Assembly (NCBI GenBank): GCA_910586875.1
Contig: CAJUJI010000116.1
Location: forward strand, 1 to 9,085
DNA: 9,085 nt
Direction: 5' to 3'
From: an uncultured Anaerotruncus sp.
GTDB lineage: Bacteria > Bacillota > Clostridia > Oscillospirales > Ruminococcaceae
This document shows, one piece after another, positions 1-6,615 of this stretch; the stretch's first letter is position 1, and every line of letters begins with the position of its first letter. A program made the translations under genes and the position numbers. Under the pieces are notes generated by a model, which made no database searches, was not told the origin of the DNA, and saw only the letters and a list, made by a program, of their open reading frames with translations.

Positions 1-41
1 GGGATTTTTTTGAAATTCACAGATTATTTTAGTATTATCTA

Positions 42-70
42 TTGTAATTTCAAACAATAGGTGTTATGAT
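42..70 (+). promoter_or_regulatory. Sigma-A-type promoter of hpf
   Basis: The -35 box TTGTAA (42-47) and the -10 box TATGAT (65-70) are separated by exactly 17 bases. A TG dinucleotide at 62-63 one base before the -10 makes it an extended -10 promoter. Transcription would begin near position 77, leaving a leader of about 43 bases before hpf. A 5-bp inverted repeat (ATTGT 41-45, ACAAT 54-58) overlaps the -35 region, but it is short and may be chance. I see no sigma-B or sigma-H consensus, although hpf is often a stress gene. Confidence 0.7.
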
Positions 71-120
71 ATAAGTACAACAATTGGACAAACTGTTCAA
101 GTAGATAAGGGGTTGAATTT

Positions 121-654
121 ATGAACATTACCATCACAGGACGCAAAACCTCGGTTCGGGATTCTTTTAAAGAGAGAATCGAAAACAAGCTGGCAAAGCT
201 GGACCGCTTTTTTGACGAGGGGGCCAATGCGTCGGTTACGGTGACCAATGAGGGCGACCGCGAAACGGTGGAGGTAACGATTCAGTCACGCGGGATTTTT
301 TACCGTGCGGAAAAAACCACCAAGGACCGCTTTGATTCGTTGGAGGCGGTGACCGATTCCCTGTTCCGTCAGATTGTCAAAAACAAGAAAAAGCTGGGCA
401 AGCGGCTGAAAGCAACTGCGTTCGATCCATCGAATATCGAGGTGGGAGAGGAGCTTGAGCGCGAGGCGGAGGATAAAATTGAGCGTGTCAAACGCTTCAT
501 TATGCGTCCGATGAGTGTGGAGGAGGCTGTGTTGCAGATGAATCTGCTGGGGCATGAGTTCTTTGTGTTCCAGAATGCAGAAAGCAGCGAGGTCAATATC
601 GTTTATAAACGGAATAATGGCACCTACGGTGTGTTGGAGGCAACCACCGAATAA
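121..654 (+). CDS. hpf: Long-form ribosome hibernation promoting factor (HPF)
   Basis: This 177-residue protein is a long-form HPF, which in Firmicutes joins two 70S ribosomes into inactive 100S dimers in stationary phase or stress. Residues 1-100 form the S30AE/RaiA-type domain that sits in the mRNA/tRNA channel of the 30S subunit, with a start (MNITITGRKT) and basic helix (KNKKKLGKRLK, 88-97) typical of the family. A charged linker (about 101-122) leads to the C-terminal dimerisation domain (about 123-175), recognisable from VKRFIMRPMSVEEAV and LLGHEFFVF. The length is normal for the long form, and short HPF/YfiA proteins lack this second domain. The start is supported by AAGGGG at 107-112, eight bases before the ATG. 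The gene stands alone, with its own promoter upstream and a terminator 20 bases after the stop. Nothing in it looks damaged. Confidence 0.95.
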   Translation: MNITITGRKTSVRDSFKERIENKLAKLDRFFDEGANASVTVTNEGDRETVEVTIQSRGIFYRAEKTTKDRFDSLEAVTDSLFRQIVKNKKKLGKRLKATAFDPSNIEVGEELEREAEDKIERVKRFIMRPMSVEEAVLQMNLLGHEFFVFQNAESSEVNIVYKRNNGTYGVLEATTE

Positions 655-672
655 AATAAAAAAGCATCTGAA

Positions 673-700
673 AACGCCCGATCACTCGGGCGTTTTTTTT
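673..700 (+). terminator. Intrinsic terminator of hpf, probably bidirectional
   Basis: Arms ACGCCCGA (674-681) and TCGGGCGT (686-693) form a perfect 8-bp GC-rich stem with a TCAC loop, followed by eight Ts (693-700). This is a textbook terminator for hpf. Read on the minus strand the same hairpin is followed by TTTT and, a few bases on, TTTTTT, so it can also back up termination of the convergent bactofilin gene. Confidence 0.9.
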
Positions 701-712
701 ACAGCAATAAAG

Positions 713-738
713 TACCTCCCAGCCAACACTGGGAGGTA
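713..738 (-). terminator. Hairpin downstream of bactofilin gene, probable terminator
   Basis: A perfect 9-bp stem pairs 713-721 (TACCTCCCA) with 730-738 (TGGGAGGTA) around an 8-base loop. It lies 17 bases past the bactofilin stop. On the minus strand it is followed by only a weak T-rich run (ACTTTATT), so alone it may be inefficient. The second hairpin at 674-693 lies next in the path of the same polymerase. The pair acts as a tandem stop between two convergent genes. Confidence 0.6.
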
Positions 739-755
739 TCTCTTAGCTCCAAATT

Positions 756-1499
756 TTATTTTGTTGTTTCATCTTCCTCTTCCTCGGTGTAGCTGAGCGC
801 GGGTGTTGCTTCATCTTCCTCTACAACCGGCTCCTCCAATACAGAGGCGGGCTCCTCTTCTACAACAACGGGTGCAGGCGCAGGCTCCTCTACAACCGGC
901 TCTGGCTTCTTCTCCATCACAACCGCACCATATACAATAGCGCCCTTGCTGACCTCGATGCTAGAGGTGGTGATGTCACCATGTACATTACCCTCGCTGT
1001 TGATGGTGGTGGACTCGCTAGCGATAATATTGCCGTTTACGGTGCCGCTGATGTTAACCGCATTTGTAACAATATTGCCGCGTACATCGGTACCCTGACC
1101 GAGCACAACCGAATGCTCACCAGTGATATCACCTACAATGGTTGCGCCATTGGCGACCAATACGGAGCACTGGATGTCGCCAGTGATTTTGCCGTAAATT
1201 TTCACGACAGCAGAGCTGCGAATAGAACCGTCAATAATGCCATAAACCTCAACATTATCCTCGGAGTCAATGTTGCCTTTGATAACCGTATTTCTGGAAA
1301 TGGATGTTGTCAAATCGGACTCATGCATATGCTGGACCTCCAAAGCAATTTCTGCTGCTGATTTTTCCTGTGGAGCAGGCTCAGCCTTGGGCTGCTCCTC
1401 CTCAGAGGAGAAGTTATCCTCAAAAAGCGGCTCCTCGTCAGGCAAAGGCATAGTAATCGCTGGATGAACAGGGACTTTTGACTTTTTACCAAATAACAT
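756..1499 (-). CDS. Bactofilin family cytoskeletal protein
   Basis: This 247-residue protein carries a bactofilin (PF04519) core at about residues 65-195. The core is built of short repeats of the form G-x-[ILV]-x-G-x-I (for example GNID, GIIDGSI, GKITGDI, GNIVT, GTVNGNI, GDIT), which fold into a right-handed beta-helix. Bactofilins polymerise without nucleotide and act as scaffolds at the membrane or envelope. The N-terminus (MLFGKKSK) is short and basic-hydrophobic, and an acidic stretch (21-50) precedes the core. The tail (198-247) is very rich in Glu, Pro and Val, with EEP and PVVEE repeats and no membrane segment. Many bactofilins have short disordered tails, so 50 acidic residues is notable. 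The start is backed by AAAGGAG eight bases upstream. The gene has its own strong promoter (1572-1600) and converges on hpf. The cellular role here (shape, division, sporulation or motility) cannot be told from the context. Confidence 0.88.
   Translation of the reverse strand: MLFGKKSKVPVHPAITMPLPDEEPLFEDNFSSEEEQPKAEPAPQEKSAAEIALEVQHMHESDLTTSISRNTVIKGNIDSEDNVEVYGIIDGSIRSSAVVKIYGKITGDIQCSVLVANGATIVGDITGEHSVVLGQGTDVRGNIVTNAVNISGTVNGNIIASESTTINSEGNVHGDITTSSIEVSKGAIVYGAVVMEKKPEPVVEEPAPAPVVVEEEPASVLEEPVVEEDEATPALSYTEEEEDETTK
818..902. repeat. Imperfect direct repeats in the bactofilin tail
   Basis: The 16-base string CCTCTACAACCGGCTC occurs exactly at 818-833 and again at 887-902. A degenerate copy lies between them near 854-871. 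It is in the coding region for the acidic tail and encodes repeated PVVEEP/EEPVVEE units. Such near-identical DNA suggests tail growth by slippage or local duplication rather than independent codon choice. Confidence 0.55.
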
Positions 1500-1571
1500 A
1501 ACCTACGCTCCTTTTCATACGACAAACAGCCAGCATTTGAGATTGCGCGCTGTGCTGTCAGAACTAATTTT

Positions 1572-1600
1572 AGTATACTCTATTTCTGTGAACAAGTCAA
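1572..1600 (-). promoter_or_regulatory. Near-consensus sigma-A promoter of the bactofilin gene
   Basis: Read on the minus strand, TTGACT (1595-1600) and TATACT (1572-1577) are separated by exactly 17 bases, each box one mismatch from consensus. Transcription would begin near 1565, giving a leader of about 65 bases. I see no operator-like palindrome on it, so housekeeping, fairly strong expression is expected. Confidence 0.85.
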
Positions 1601-1685
1601 CAAAATTCCGCTAGGAATCGGCCTTTCCTTGTACATAAATGAGGTATTTTGCTACCACGCAATTATTTTATGAGAAGCAACCGAC

Positions 1686-1718
1686 AAAAATGCCCGGCAG
1701 TGAAGAAAGCTGCCGGGC
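1686..1718 (-). terminator. Intrinsic terminator of htpG
   Basis: A perfect 9-bp GC-rich stem pairs 1692-1700 (GCCCGGCAG) with 1710-1718 (CTGCCGGGC) around a 9-base loop. On the minus strand it is followed by A and five Ts (1686-1690). It lies 17 bases beyond the htpG stop and closes that transcript before the bactofilin promoter. Confidence 0.88.
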
Positions 1719-1735
1719 GAAAGAACATCTGCTGT

Positions 1736-3628
1736 TTATTCCGCCATCAATGCACAGATAGCGTTTGAGAAAGCGACCGGATCTTCAATCTGCATCCCCT
1801 CAATCAGCAAAGCCTGGTCATAAAGAAGGCCAGCATAGCGTTTGACCTTTTCAGGGTCCTCAGAAGAAAGCCTCTGCATAGCGGCAAATACCGGATGGGA
1901 TGGGTTCAGCTCCAGCACGCGGTCGGCTTTTACCTTCTGCTCGCCGGGCATCGAGTTGAGCACCTTTTCCATATCCAGCGAAAGCGGTCCATCACTGGAC
2001 AGGCACACCGGATGGGATTTTAGCCGGCTGGATAAGCGAACATCCTTTACTTTGCCGTCCAATGCGCCCTTGAGCAGCTCGAGCAGATCCTTGTTTTCTT
2101 CGCTCTGCTTTTGTGTCTCTTCCTTTTCTGCTTCGTCTTCGACCCCTAAATCACTGTCATTGACCGAACGGAACTCCTTTTCCTCGTAAACACGCATCAT
2201 CTTGAGCGCGAATTCGTCTACATTATCGGTCAGATAAAGAATTTCATAGCCTTTATCACGCAACAGTTCGGTTTGGGGAAGCAGCTTTGCCTTGTCGATC
2301 GTTTCCGCACAGGCATAATAAATATATTTTTGCTCCTCCTTCATCCGGCCGAGATACTCCGCAAGCGTAACCAGCTTGTCCTCCTGGGAGGAGTGGAACA
2401 GCAGCAAATCCTGGAGCAGATCCTTTTTCTCCCCGTAATTTTCATATACGCCATACTTGAGCTGTAGGCCGAAATTTTTATAGAATGCCTCGTATTTTTC
2501 GCGGTCGTTGTTGAGCATCCCCAGCAGTTCAGATTTGATTTTCTTTTCCAAACGTCCTGCAATCAGCTTGAGCTGGCGGTCGTGCTGGAGCATCTCGCGC
2601 GAAATGTTCAGGCTCAAATCCTGCGAATCCACCAGCCCTTTCACAAAGCTGAAGCAGTCGGGCAGCAGGTCGGCGCACTTGTCCATAATGAGCACGCCAG
2701 AGGCGTATAGCTGCAATCCCTTTTCATAATCGCGGCTGTAATAGTCATAAGGTGCACGTGCCGGAATAAACAGCAGCGCATTGTAGGTAGCACTGCCCTC
2801 GGTGCTGCTGTGGATAATTTTCATCGGGTCCTCGTAGTCAAAGAACTTTTCCTTATAGAAATTGTTGTAGTCCTCGTCTGTGACCTCGGATTTTCCCTTC
2901 TTCCAGATCGGAACCATACTATTGAGCGTCTCGTTGACGGTGTAGCTTTCATACTCCGGCTTGTCCTCTGGGCAACCTTCCTTTAGACGGCTGGCAGGCA
3001 TGTCCATGCGGATTGGATAGCGGATATAATCCGAGTAGCGCTTGACCAAACGAGAGATATTGTGCGGCTCAAGATATTCGTCGTAATTTTCCTCTTCGGT
3101 GCTCTCTTTGATTTTTAGAGTAATGCGGCTTCCATGGCCATCCATCTCACATTCTTCGATGGTGTAACCGTCCGCGCCACTGCTCTGCCAGCACCAGGCG
3201 CGCTCAGAACCAAAGGGGCGGGTGACCACAGTGACCTCAGAGGCAACCATAAATGCCGAGTAAAAGCCGACGCCGAATTGCCCGATAATGTCAACCTCTT
3301 CCTTTTGCTCATTCTCCTGTTTAAAAGCGAGCGAACCGCTCTTTGCGATGGTGCCGAGGTTGTTTTCCAATTCGTCAGCATCCATGCCGCAGCCATTATC
3401 GGTGATGGTAAAGGTGCGATTTTCTTTGTCTACCTCCAGACAGATAGAAAAGTCGCCGCGAGAAAGTCCGGTTGCGCCGTCCGAAAGCGAGCGGTAATAA
3501 AGCTTGTCAATCGCATCCGAGGCGTTGGAAATCAGCTCGCGCAGAAAAATTTCCTTGTGGGTGTAAATTGAGTTAATCATCAGGTCAAGCAGCCGCTTGG
3601 ATTCTGCTTTGAATTGTTTGGTCTCCAT
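1736..3628 (-). CDS. htpG: Molecular chaperone HtpG (Hsp90)
   Basis: This 630-residue protein is a bacterial Hsp90, an ATP-driven cytosolic dimeric chaperone that remodels client proteins, often with DnaK. The GHKL ATPase domain occupies about residues 1-215. It shows the N-box with catalytic Glu31 and Asn35 (FLRELISNASDAI), the ATP-adenine-binding Asp77 in TDNGCGMD, and the glycine-rich lid motif GQFGVGFYSAF at 116-126. The middle domain follows, with a recognisable LNISREMLQ stretch, and then a C-terminal dimerisation domain ending in LMAE. Length and motif order are normal for bacterial HtpG. A GGATGGAG purine-rich ribosome binding site precedes the ATG. The gene has its own promoter, a CIRCE operator in its leader and a strong terminator, so it is monocistronic and heat-inducible through HrcA. 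This differs from Bacillus subtilis, where htpG is not an HrcA target. A charged, Glu/Lys/Gln-rich linker lies near residues 490-520. Confidence 0.97.
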   Translation of the reverse strand: METKQFKAESKRLLDLMINSIYTHKEIFLRELISNASDAIDKLYYRSLSDGATGLSRGDFSICLEVDKENRTFTITDNGCGMDADELENNLGTIAKSGSLAFKQENEQKEEVDIIGQFGVGFYSAFMVASEVTVVTRPFGSERAWCWQSSGADGYTIEECEMDGHGSRITLKIKESTEEENYDEYLEPHNISRLVKRYSDYIRYPIRMDMPASRLKEGCPEDKPEYESYTVNETLNSMVPIWKKGKSEVTDEDYNNFYKEKFFDYEDPMKIIHSSTEGSATYNALLFIPARAPYDYYSRDYEKGLQLYASGVLIMDKCADLLPDCFSFVKGLVDSQDLSLNISREMLQHDRQLKLIAGRLEKKIKSELLGMLNNDREKYEAFYKNFGLQLKYGVYENYGEKKDLLQDLLLFHSSQEDKLVTLAEYLGRMKEEQKYIYYACAETIDKAKLLPQTELLRDKGYEILYLTDNVDEFALKMMRVYEEKEFRSVNDSDLGVEDEAEKEETQKQSEENKDLLELLKGALDGKVKDVRLSSRLKSHPVCLSSDGPLSLDMEKVLNSMPGEQKVKADRVLELNPSHPVFAAMQRLSSEDPEKVKRYAGLLYDQALLIEGMQIEDPVAFSNAICALMAE

Positions 3629-3669
3629 AAAACTCCATCCTTTTATCTGAAATTATAAAAAACAAAGTC

Positions 3670-3696
3670 TTAGCACTCTTTAATATTGAGTGCTAA
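3670..3696. promoter_or_regulatory. CIRCE operator (HrcA binding site)
   Basis: The sequence is a perfect match to the CIRCE consensus: TTAGCACTC (3670-3678), nine bases, then GAGTGCTAA (3688-3696). The symmetry extends four more bases on each side, so the perfect arms are 13 bases (3666-3678 and 3688-3700). It starts just downstream of the htpG -10 box and overlaps the expected transcription start, so bound HrcA repressor should block transcription. In the transcript it would also form a stem-loop at the 5' end. Confidence 0.95.
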
Positions 3697-3700
3697 GACT

Positions 3701-3729
3701 ACTATAATACAAACCCTTTGGAAAATCAA
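3701..3729 (-). promoter_or_regulatory. Sigma-A promoter of htpG
   Basis: On the minus strand TTGATT (3724-3729) and TATAGT (3701-3706) are separated by exactly 17 bases. The -10 box abuts the extended CIRCE palindrome. The start site should fall near 3694, inside the operator, which is the usual layout of HrcA-repressed promoters. The leader to the htpG ATG is about 65 bases. Confidence 0.85.
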
Positions 3730-3805
3730 GTCTAATTTGTAAATAATCCATGCGATGCGTACTTTTTTATTCTGTCACATAATTCACTGCCCGCTGTTTG
3801 AGTAG

Positions 3806-4729
3806 CTACCAGACGCTATTTGCTAGTGATAGAATAAACGGCGCAGTCAGGATAGAAAGCAGTGTTGTGACCACCACGCATTTGGACGGAAACAGATAAT
3901 CGCAATCATATAGCTGCGAAAGCATCGAAACGCTCATGCCACAGGGGGAAGCAGCACCGATTAACAGTGCCATTCGGATGGTCGGCTCGATGGGAACCAA
4001 CGTGAGGATTCCGAAGATGAGCAGTGGGAATGCTAACAGCCGCAGTCCGCTGACCAGATAAACCCACAGGTTGGTAAAGCAGCTCACAAGATCCGCCTGT
4101 GCGATATAAACGCCAAGCAAGATCATCGCAAGCGGTGTGTTCATCAGCCCGACCGCATCCATTGCATCATAGAGGATAGGCGGCAGTTTAACTGGGGTGA
4201 AAAACAGCACAAGCCCCACATAGGCGGGGATGGTGCCAGGATTCAGCAGCAGCTTTTTCAGCGAGATGTTTGCGCGGCTGTTGGTGAGCATATACACGCC
4301 ATAGGTCCATTGCAGGATACTCGTGATCACAATATAGCCCGAGCCTAAAAATACACCGATGGGACCGAGCAACGAGCTGAGCAATGGGATGCCGATTGCG
4401 CCGCAGTTGGAAAAGACCGAACAGAGACAGCATTGTTTCCAGTAAGGAGCCTTTTTGGGGAAAATAAGGGGGATAATGAGCATCATAACCAGGTAACAGA
4501 TGGCAGACAGCAAAAAAGCGGACAGCAACCAACCGGCCGTCTGCGGATCATACGCGCGCTGGTAGGAAATGATGATGGTAATAGGGGTGGTAATTTTGAC
4601 CACCAGCTCGGAAATTTTGCCGGAGGTTTGCTGGTCGATCATGCCGCGATGGTACAGGATATAGCCCAGTGCCATCTGCAAAAATAGCACACAGACGCGG
4701 GCGCTGACGGTGAGCAGATAGGAAAGCAA
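3806..4729 (-). CDS. AEC family permease (auxin efflux carrier type)
   Basis: This very hydrophobic protein of about 307 residues has roughly ten membrane segments in two groups, as in the AEC family (TC 2.A.69), whose bacterial members include malate and other organic-acid carriers. The family-like motif NCGAIGIPLL lies mid-protein, and PCGMSVSMLSQLY near the C-terminus matches the second half-repeat. The reading frame is open back to an ATG at 4783, but that ATG lies in a terminator hairpin and would add a non-family N-terminus. I prefer TTG at 4729: AAGGAGGAG (4736-4744) sits at ideal distance, and the resulting start (MLSYLLTVSARVCVLFLQMALGY) begins directly with the first membrane helix. 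It is the last gene of the sugar operon, 66 bases after the transketolase stop, so it probably imports the pathway substrate or exports a product. The substrate is unknown. No terminator follows it before the htpG promoter. Confidence 0.85.
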   Translation of the reverse strand: MLSYLLTVSARVCVLFLQMALGYILYHRGMIDQQTSGKISELVVKITTPITIIISYQRAYDPQTAGWLLSAFLLSAICYLVMMLIIPLIFPKKAPYWKQCCLCSVFSNCGAIGIPLLSSLLGPIGVFLGSGYIVITSILQWTYGVYMLTNSRANISLKKLLLNPGTIPAYVGLVLFFTPVKLPPILYDAMDAVGLMNTPLAMILLGVYIAQADLVSCFTNLWVYLVSGLRLLAFPLLIFGILTLVPIEPTIRMALLIGAASPCGMSVSMLSQLYDCDYLFPSKCVVVTTLLSILTAPFILSLANSVW

Positions 4730-4735
4730 AGGGGA

Positions 4736-4744
4736 CTCCTCCTT
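4736..4744 (-). promoter_or_regulatory. Ribosome binding site deciding the permease start
   Basis: AAGGAGGAG on the minus strand is a near-perfect Shine-Dalgarno sequence. Its GGAGG core ends eight bases before the TTG at 4729-4727. No comparable site precedes the in-frame ATG at 4783, whose upstream bases belong to the end of the transketolase region. This favours the TTG start. Confidence 0.75.
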
Positions 4745-4753
4745 GATGTACAG

Positions 4754-4783
4754 AAAATGGGGTATGCAGACCGCATACCCCAT
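4754..4783 (-). terminator. Intrinsic terminator or attenuator between transketolase and permease
   Basis: A perfect 11-bp stem pairs 4757-4767 (ATGGGGTATGC) with 4773-4783 (GCATACCCCAT) around a 5-base loop. On the minus strand it is followed by TTTTCTG, a short T run. It starts 12 bases after the transketolase C-subunit stop. With only four to five Ts it may leak, letting some transcripts continue into the permease. I see no convincing promoter between it and the permease start. Confidence 0.75.
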
Positions 4784-4795
4784 TGAACCGGATGC

Positions 4796-5734
4796 TTACT
4801 TCTTCTTTGCAAGAACCTCTTTGGCTTTTGCGGCAATCGCTTTGCCATCCAGGTTGTATTTGCTGAGCAGTTCCTCGTAATCTCCCGATTCGCCGAACCC
4901 GTCGGTGCCGACGAAGCCCATCGGAACAGGGCACTCCTGGACAAGCACCTCTGCAACTGCGGAACCCAGACCGCCATAGATGCTGTGCTCCTCTGCGGTA
5001 ACAACAGCGCCGGTCTCTTTTGCACATTTAATCAGCAGCTCACGGTCGATTGGCTTGATGGTGTGGATGTCGATTACACGTGCGCTGATGCCCTCTGCCT
5101 TCAGCAGCTCAGCAGCCTCCATCGACTTCTGTACCATATAGCCGGTACCGATCAGGGTCACATCGCTACCATCCGAGATGGTAACACCCTTGCCGATTTC
5201 AAACTTGTAGCTATCATCAAAGATAACCGGTGCAGCAGCACGGCTCAAACGCAGATAAACCGGACCATTCAGCTCAGCCGCAGCAAATACAGCTTTCTCG
5301 GTTTCTACCGCATCGCAAACCGAGATAACGGTCAGATTCGGCAGCGAACGAACATAAGCGATATCGCTCATTGCGTTGTGGCTTGCGCCGTCATAGCTGT
5401 CGGACATGCCGCAATAGGTGCCGCACAGCTTTACATTCAAATTGTCATAAGCAATCAAGCTGTTGATGGGGTCACCGCCGCGGCTCGCCAGGAACACCGC
5501 AAAGGTGTTGACAAACGGGATAAGGCCGGTGGTGGAGAAGCCAGCAGCCATTGCAACCATATCCAGCTCGGAGATACCGACGTTGAAATAACGATCCGGA
5601 AACTCCTTGCCAAATACGCCGCTCTTGGTGGAGGAACCAACGTCCGCTTCCAAAGCGACAACTTTATCATTTACTGCGCCCAATTTTTTCAGAGCTGCGC
5701 CGAACGCGTCTCTGATTGCAATTTTCTCTGCCAT
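4796..5734 (-). CDS. Transketolase C-terminal subunit (split transketolase)
   Basis: This 312-residue protein is the second half of a split, thiamine-diphosphate-dependent transketolase, which moves a two-carbon ketol unit between sugars (phosphates). Residues 1-180 form the pyrimidine-binding domain, with the cofactor-activating Glu56 in NVGISELDMVA and an active-site segment D115-G-A-S-H119 that matches the Asp/His pair of full-length transketolases. Residues about 185-312 are the transketolase C-terminal domain (SDGSDVTLIGTGYMV and AEEHSIYGGLGSAVAEVL). Length is normal for this subunit. Its ATG overlaps the stop of the N-subunit (TAATG), and GGGAGG sits upstream inside that gene, so the two are translationally coupled and surely form a heteromeric enzyme. 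The conserved THQ of single-chain enzymes reads SHN here. Split transketolases may serve the pentose phosphate pathway or special sugars, and the neighbours favour the latter. Confidence 0.92.
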   Translation of the reverse strand: MAEKIAIRDAFGAALKKLGAVNDKVVALEADVGSSTKSGVFGKEFPDRYFNVGISELDMVAMAAGFSTTGLIPFVNTFAVFLASRGGDPINSLIAYDNLNVKLCGTYCGMSDSYDGASHNAMSDIAYVRSLPNLTVISVCDAVETEKAVFAAAELNGPVYLRLSRAAAPVIFDDSYKFEIGKGVTISDGSDVTLIGTGYMVQKSMEAAELLKAEGISARVIDIHTIKPIDRELLIKCAKETGAVVTAEEHSIYGGLGSAVAEVLVQECPVPMGFVGTDGFGESGDYEELLSKYNLDGKAIAAKAKEVLAKKK

Positions 5735-6573
5735 TATGCGTTCCCTCCCAGTTCCTGAACCGCTTTCGCGTAATTTTCATCATTGATCGGCGCACCATGC
5801 CAGGTGTTTTTGCCTTCCATGAACGAGATGCCCTTGCCCTTGACCGTCTCTGCAATGATGATGGTCGGGACACCGGTGCCCTTGTTAGCCTTTGCAGCAT
5901 CGATCGCGTCCGAAATAGCAGCTACATCATGGCCGTCGCACTCGATGACGTTCCAGCCAAATGCACGCCATTTCGCAGGAATATCGCCCATTGGCATAAT
6001 CTCATCGTTGGTGCCGTCCAGCTGTACATGGTTGTGGTCGAGGATCGCAACCAGATTGTCTACCTTGAACTTTACAGCGGTCATAGCAGCTTCCCAGATG
6101 CCGCCCTCTTGAATTTCGCCATCACCCAGCAGTACATAGGTGGTGTAATCCAAGCCGTTGAGCTTCGCGGAGCAAGCGATACCATTGCCTGCTGACAGGC
6201 CCAGCCCCAGAGGTCCAGTGGAAACCTCAACACCAGGGGTCTTATGTGTGCAAGGATGGCCCTGGAGGTTGCTGTCCAGCTGACGCAGGGTTTTCATCTC
6301 CTCAACAGGGAAGAAGCCCTTATGTGCCAAATTTAGATAAAGCATTGGTGCAGCATGACCCTTGGAAAGCACCAGACGGTCACGATCGGCAGCCTTGGGG
6401 TTTTTCGGGTCAATGTTCATTTTCTCAAAATAAAGGGTGGTCAGGATTTCGCAGCAGGAAAGCGACCCGCCCGGATGTCCGGTTTGGATGCTGTGCAGCA
6501 GGTCGATCAGCTCTACGCGAAATTGATGGCAGAGCTTATCCAGTTCCTGTTTGCGCTCATTGGTCATTGACAT
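5734..6573 (-). CDS. Transketolase N-terminal subunit (split transketolase)
   Basis: This 279-residue protein is the thiamine-diphosphate-binding half of the split transketolase. Visible motifs are GHPGGSLS with His33, KGH at 72-73, GHP at 106-108, the pyrophosphate/Mg motif GDGEIQEGGIWEA from Gly150 continuing to D-H-N at 179-181, and the WHG with His259 near the end. These are all expected for a complete N-subunit. The frame extends to an ATG at 6600, but TAAGGAGGAA (6581-6590) lies after that codon and points to ATG 6573, seven bases beyond it, which I chose; another ATG at 6567 is less well spaced. The gene follows the racemase-like gene by 42 bases and overlaps the C-subunit by one base. 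Its active site is shared with the C-subunit, so neither half should work alone. Donor and acceptor are not determined by the sequence. Confidence 0.93.
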   Translation of the reverse strand: MSMTNERKQELDKLCHQFRVELIDLLHSIQTGHPGGSLSCCEILTTLYFEKMNIDPKNPKAADRDRLVLSKGHAAPMLYLNLAHKGFFPVEEMKTLRQLDSNLQGHPCTHKTPGVEVSTGPLGLGLSAGNGIACSAKLNGLDYTTYVLLGDGEIQEGGIWEAAMTAVKFKVDNLVAILDHNHVQLDGTNDEIMPMGDIPAKWRAFGWNVIECDGHDVAAISDAIDAAKANKGTGVPTIIIAETVKGKGISFMEGKNTWHGAPINDENYAKAVQELGGNA

Positions 6574-6615
6574 GGATGTATTCCTCCTTATTGGTTTCAT
6601 CCAAAGCGGTATCGT

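Noticed and set aside
818..902. CRISPR-like direct repeats
   Set aside because: There are only two exact copies, within a coding region for a low-complexity tail, without regular spacers or cas genes.
981..1361. Plus-strand 126-codon open frame opposite the bactofilin gene
   Set aside because: It mirrors the repetitive beta-helix coding region and lacks a ribosome binding site or promoter.
3134..3571. Plus-strand 145-codon open frame opposite htpG
   Set aside because: It is an antisense shadow of the conserved Hsp90 ATPase domain with no recognisable domain of its own.
4985..5758. Plus-strand 257-codon open frame opposite the transketolase C-subunit
   Set aside because: It is antisense to a gene with clear family motifs, has no family-like content or ribosome binding site, and is explained by codon bias of the real gene.
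6574..6600. Transketolase N-subunit start at ATG 6600
   Set aside because: The TAAGGAGGAA site lies downstream of that ATG and is correctly spaced for 6573.
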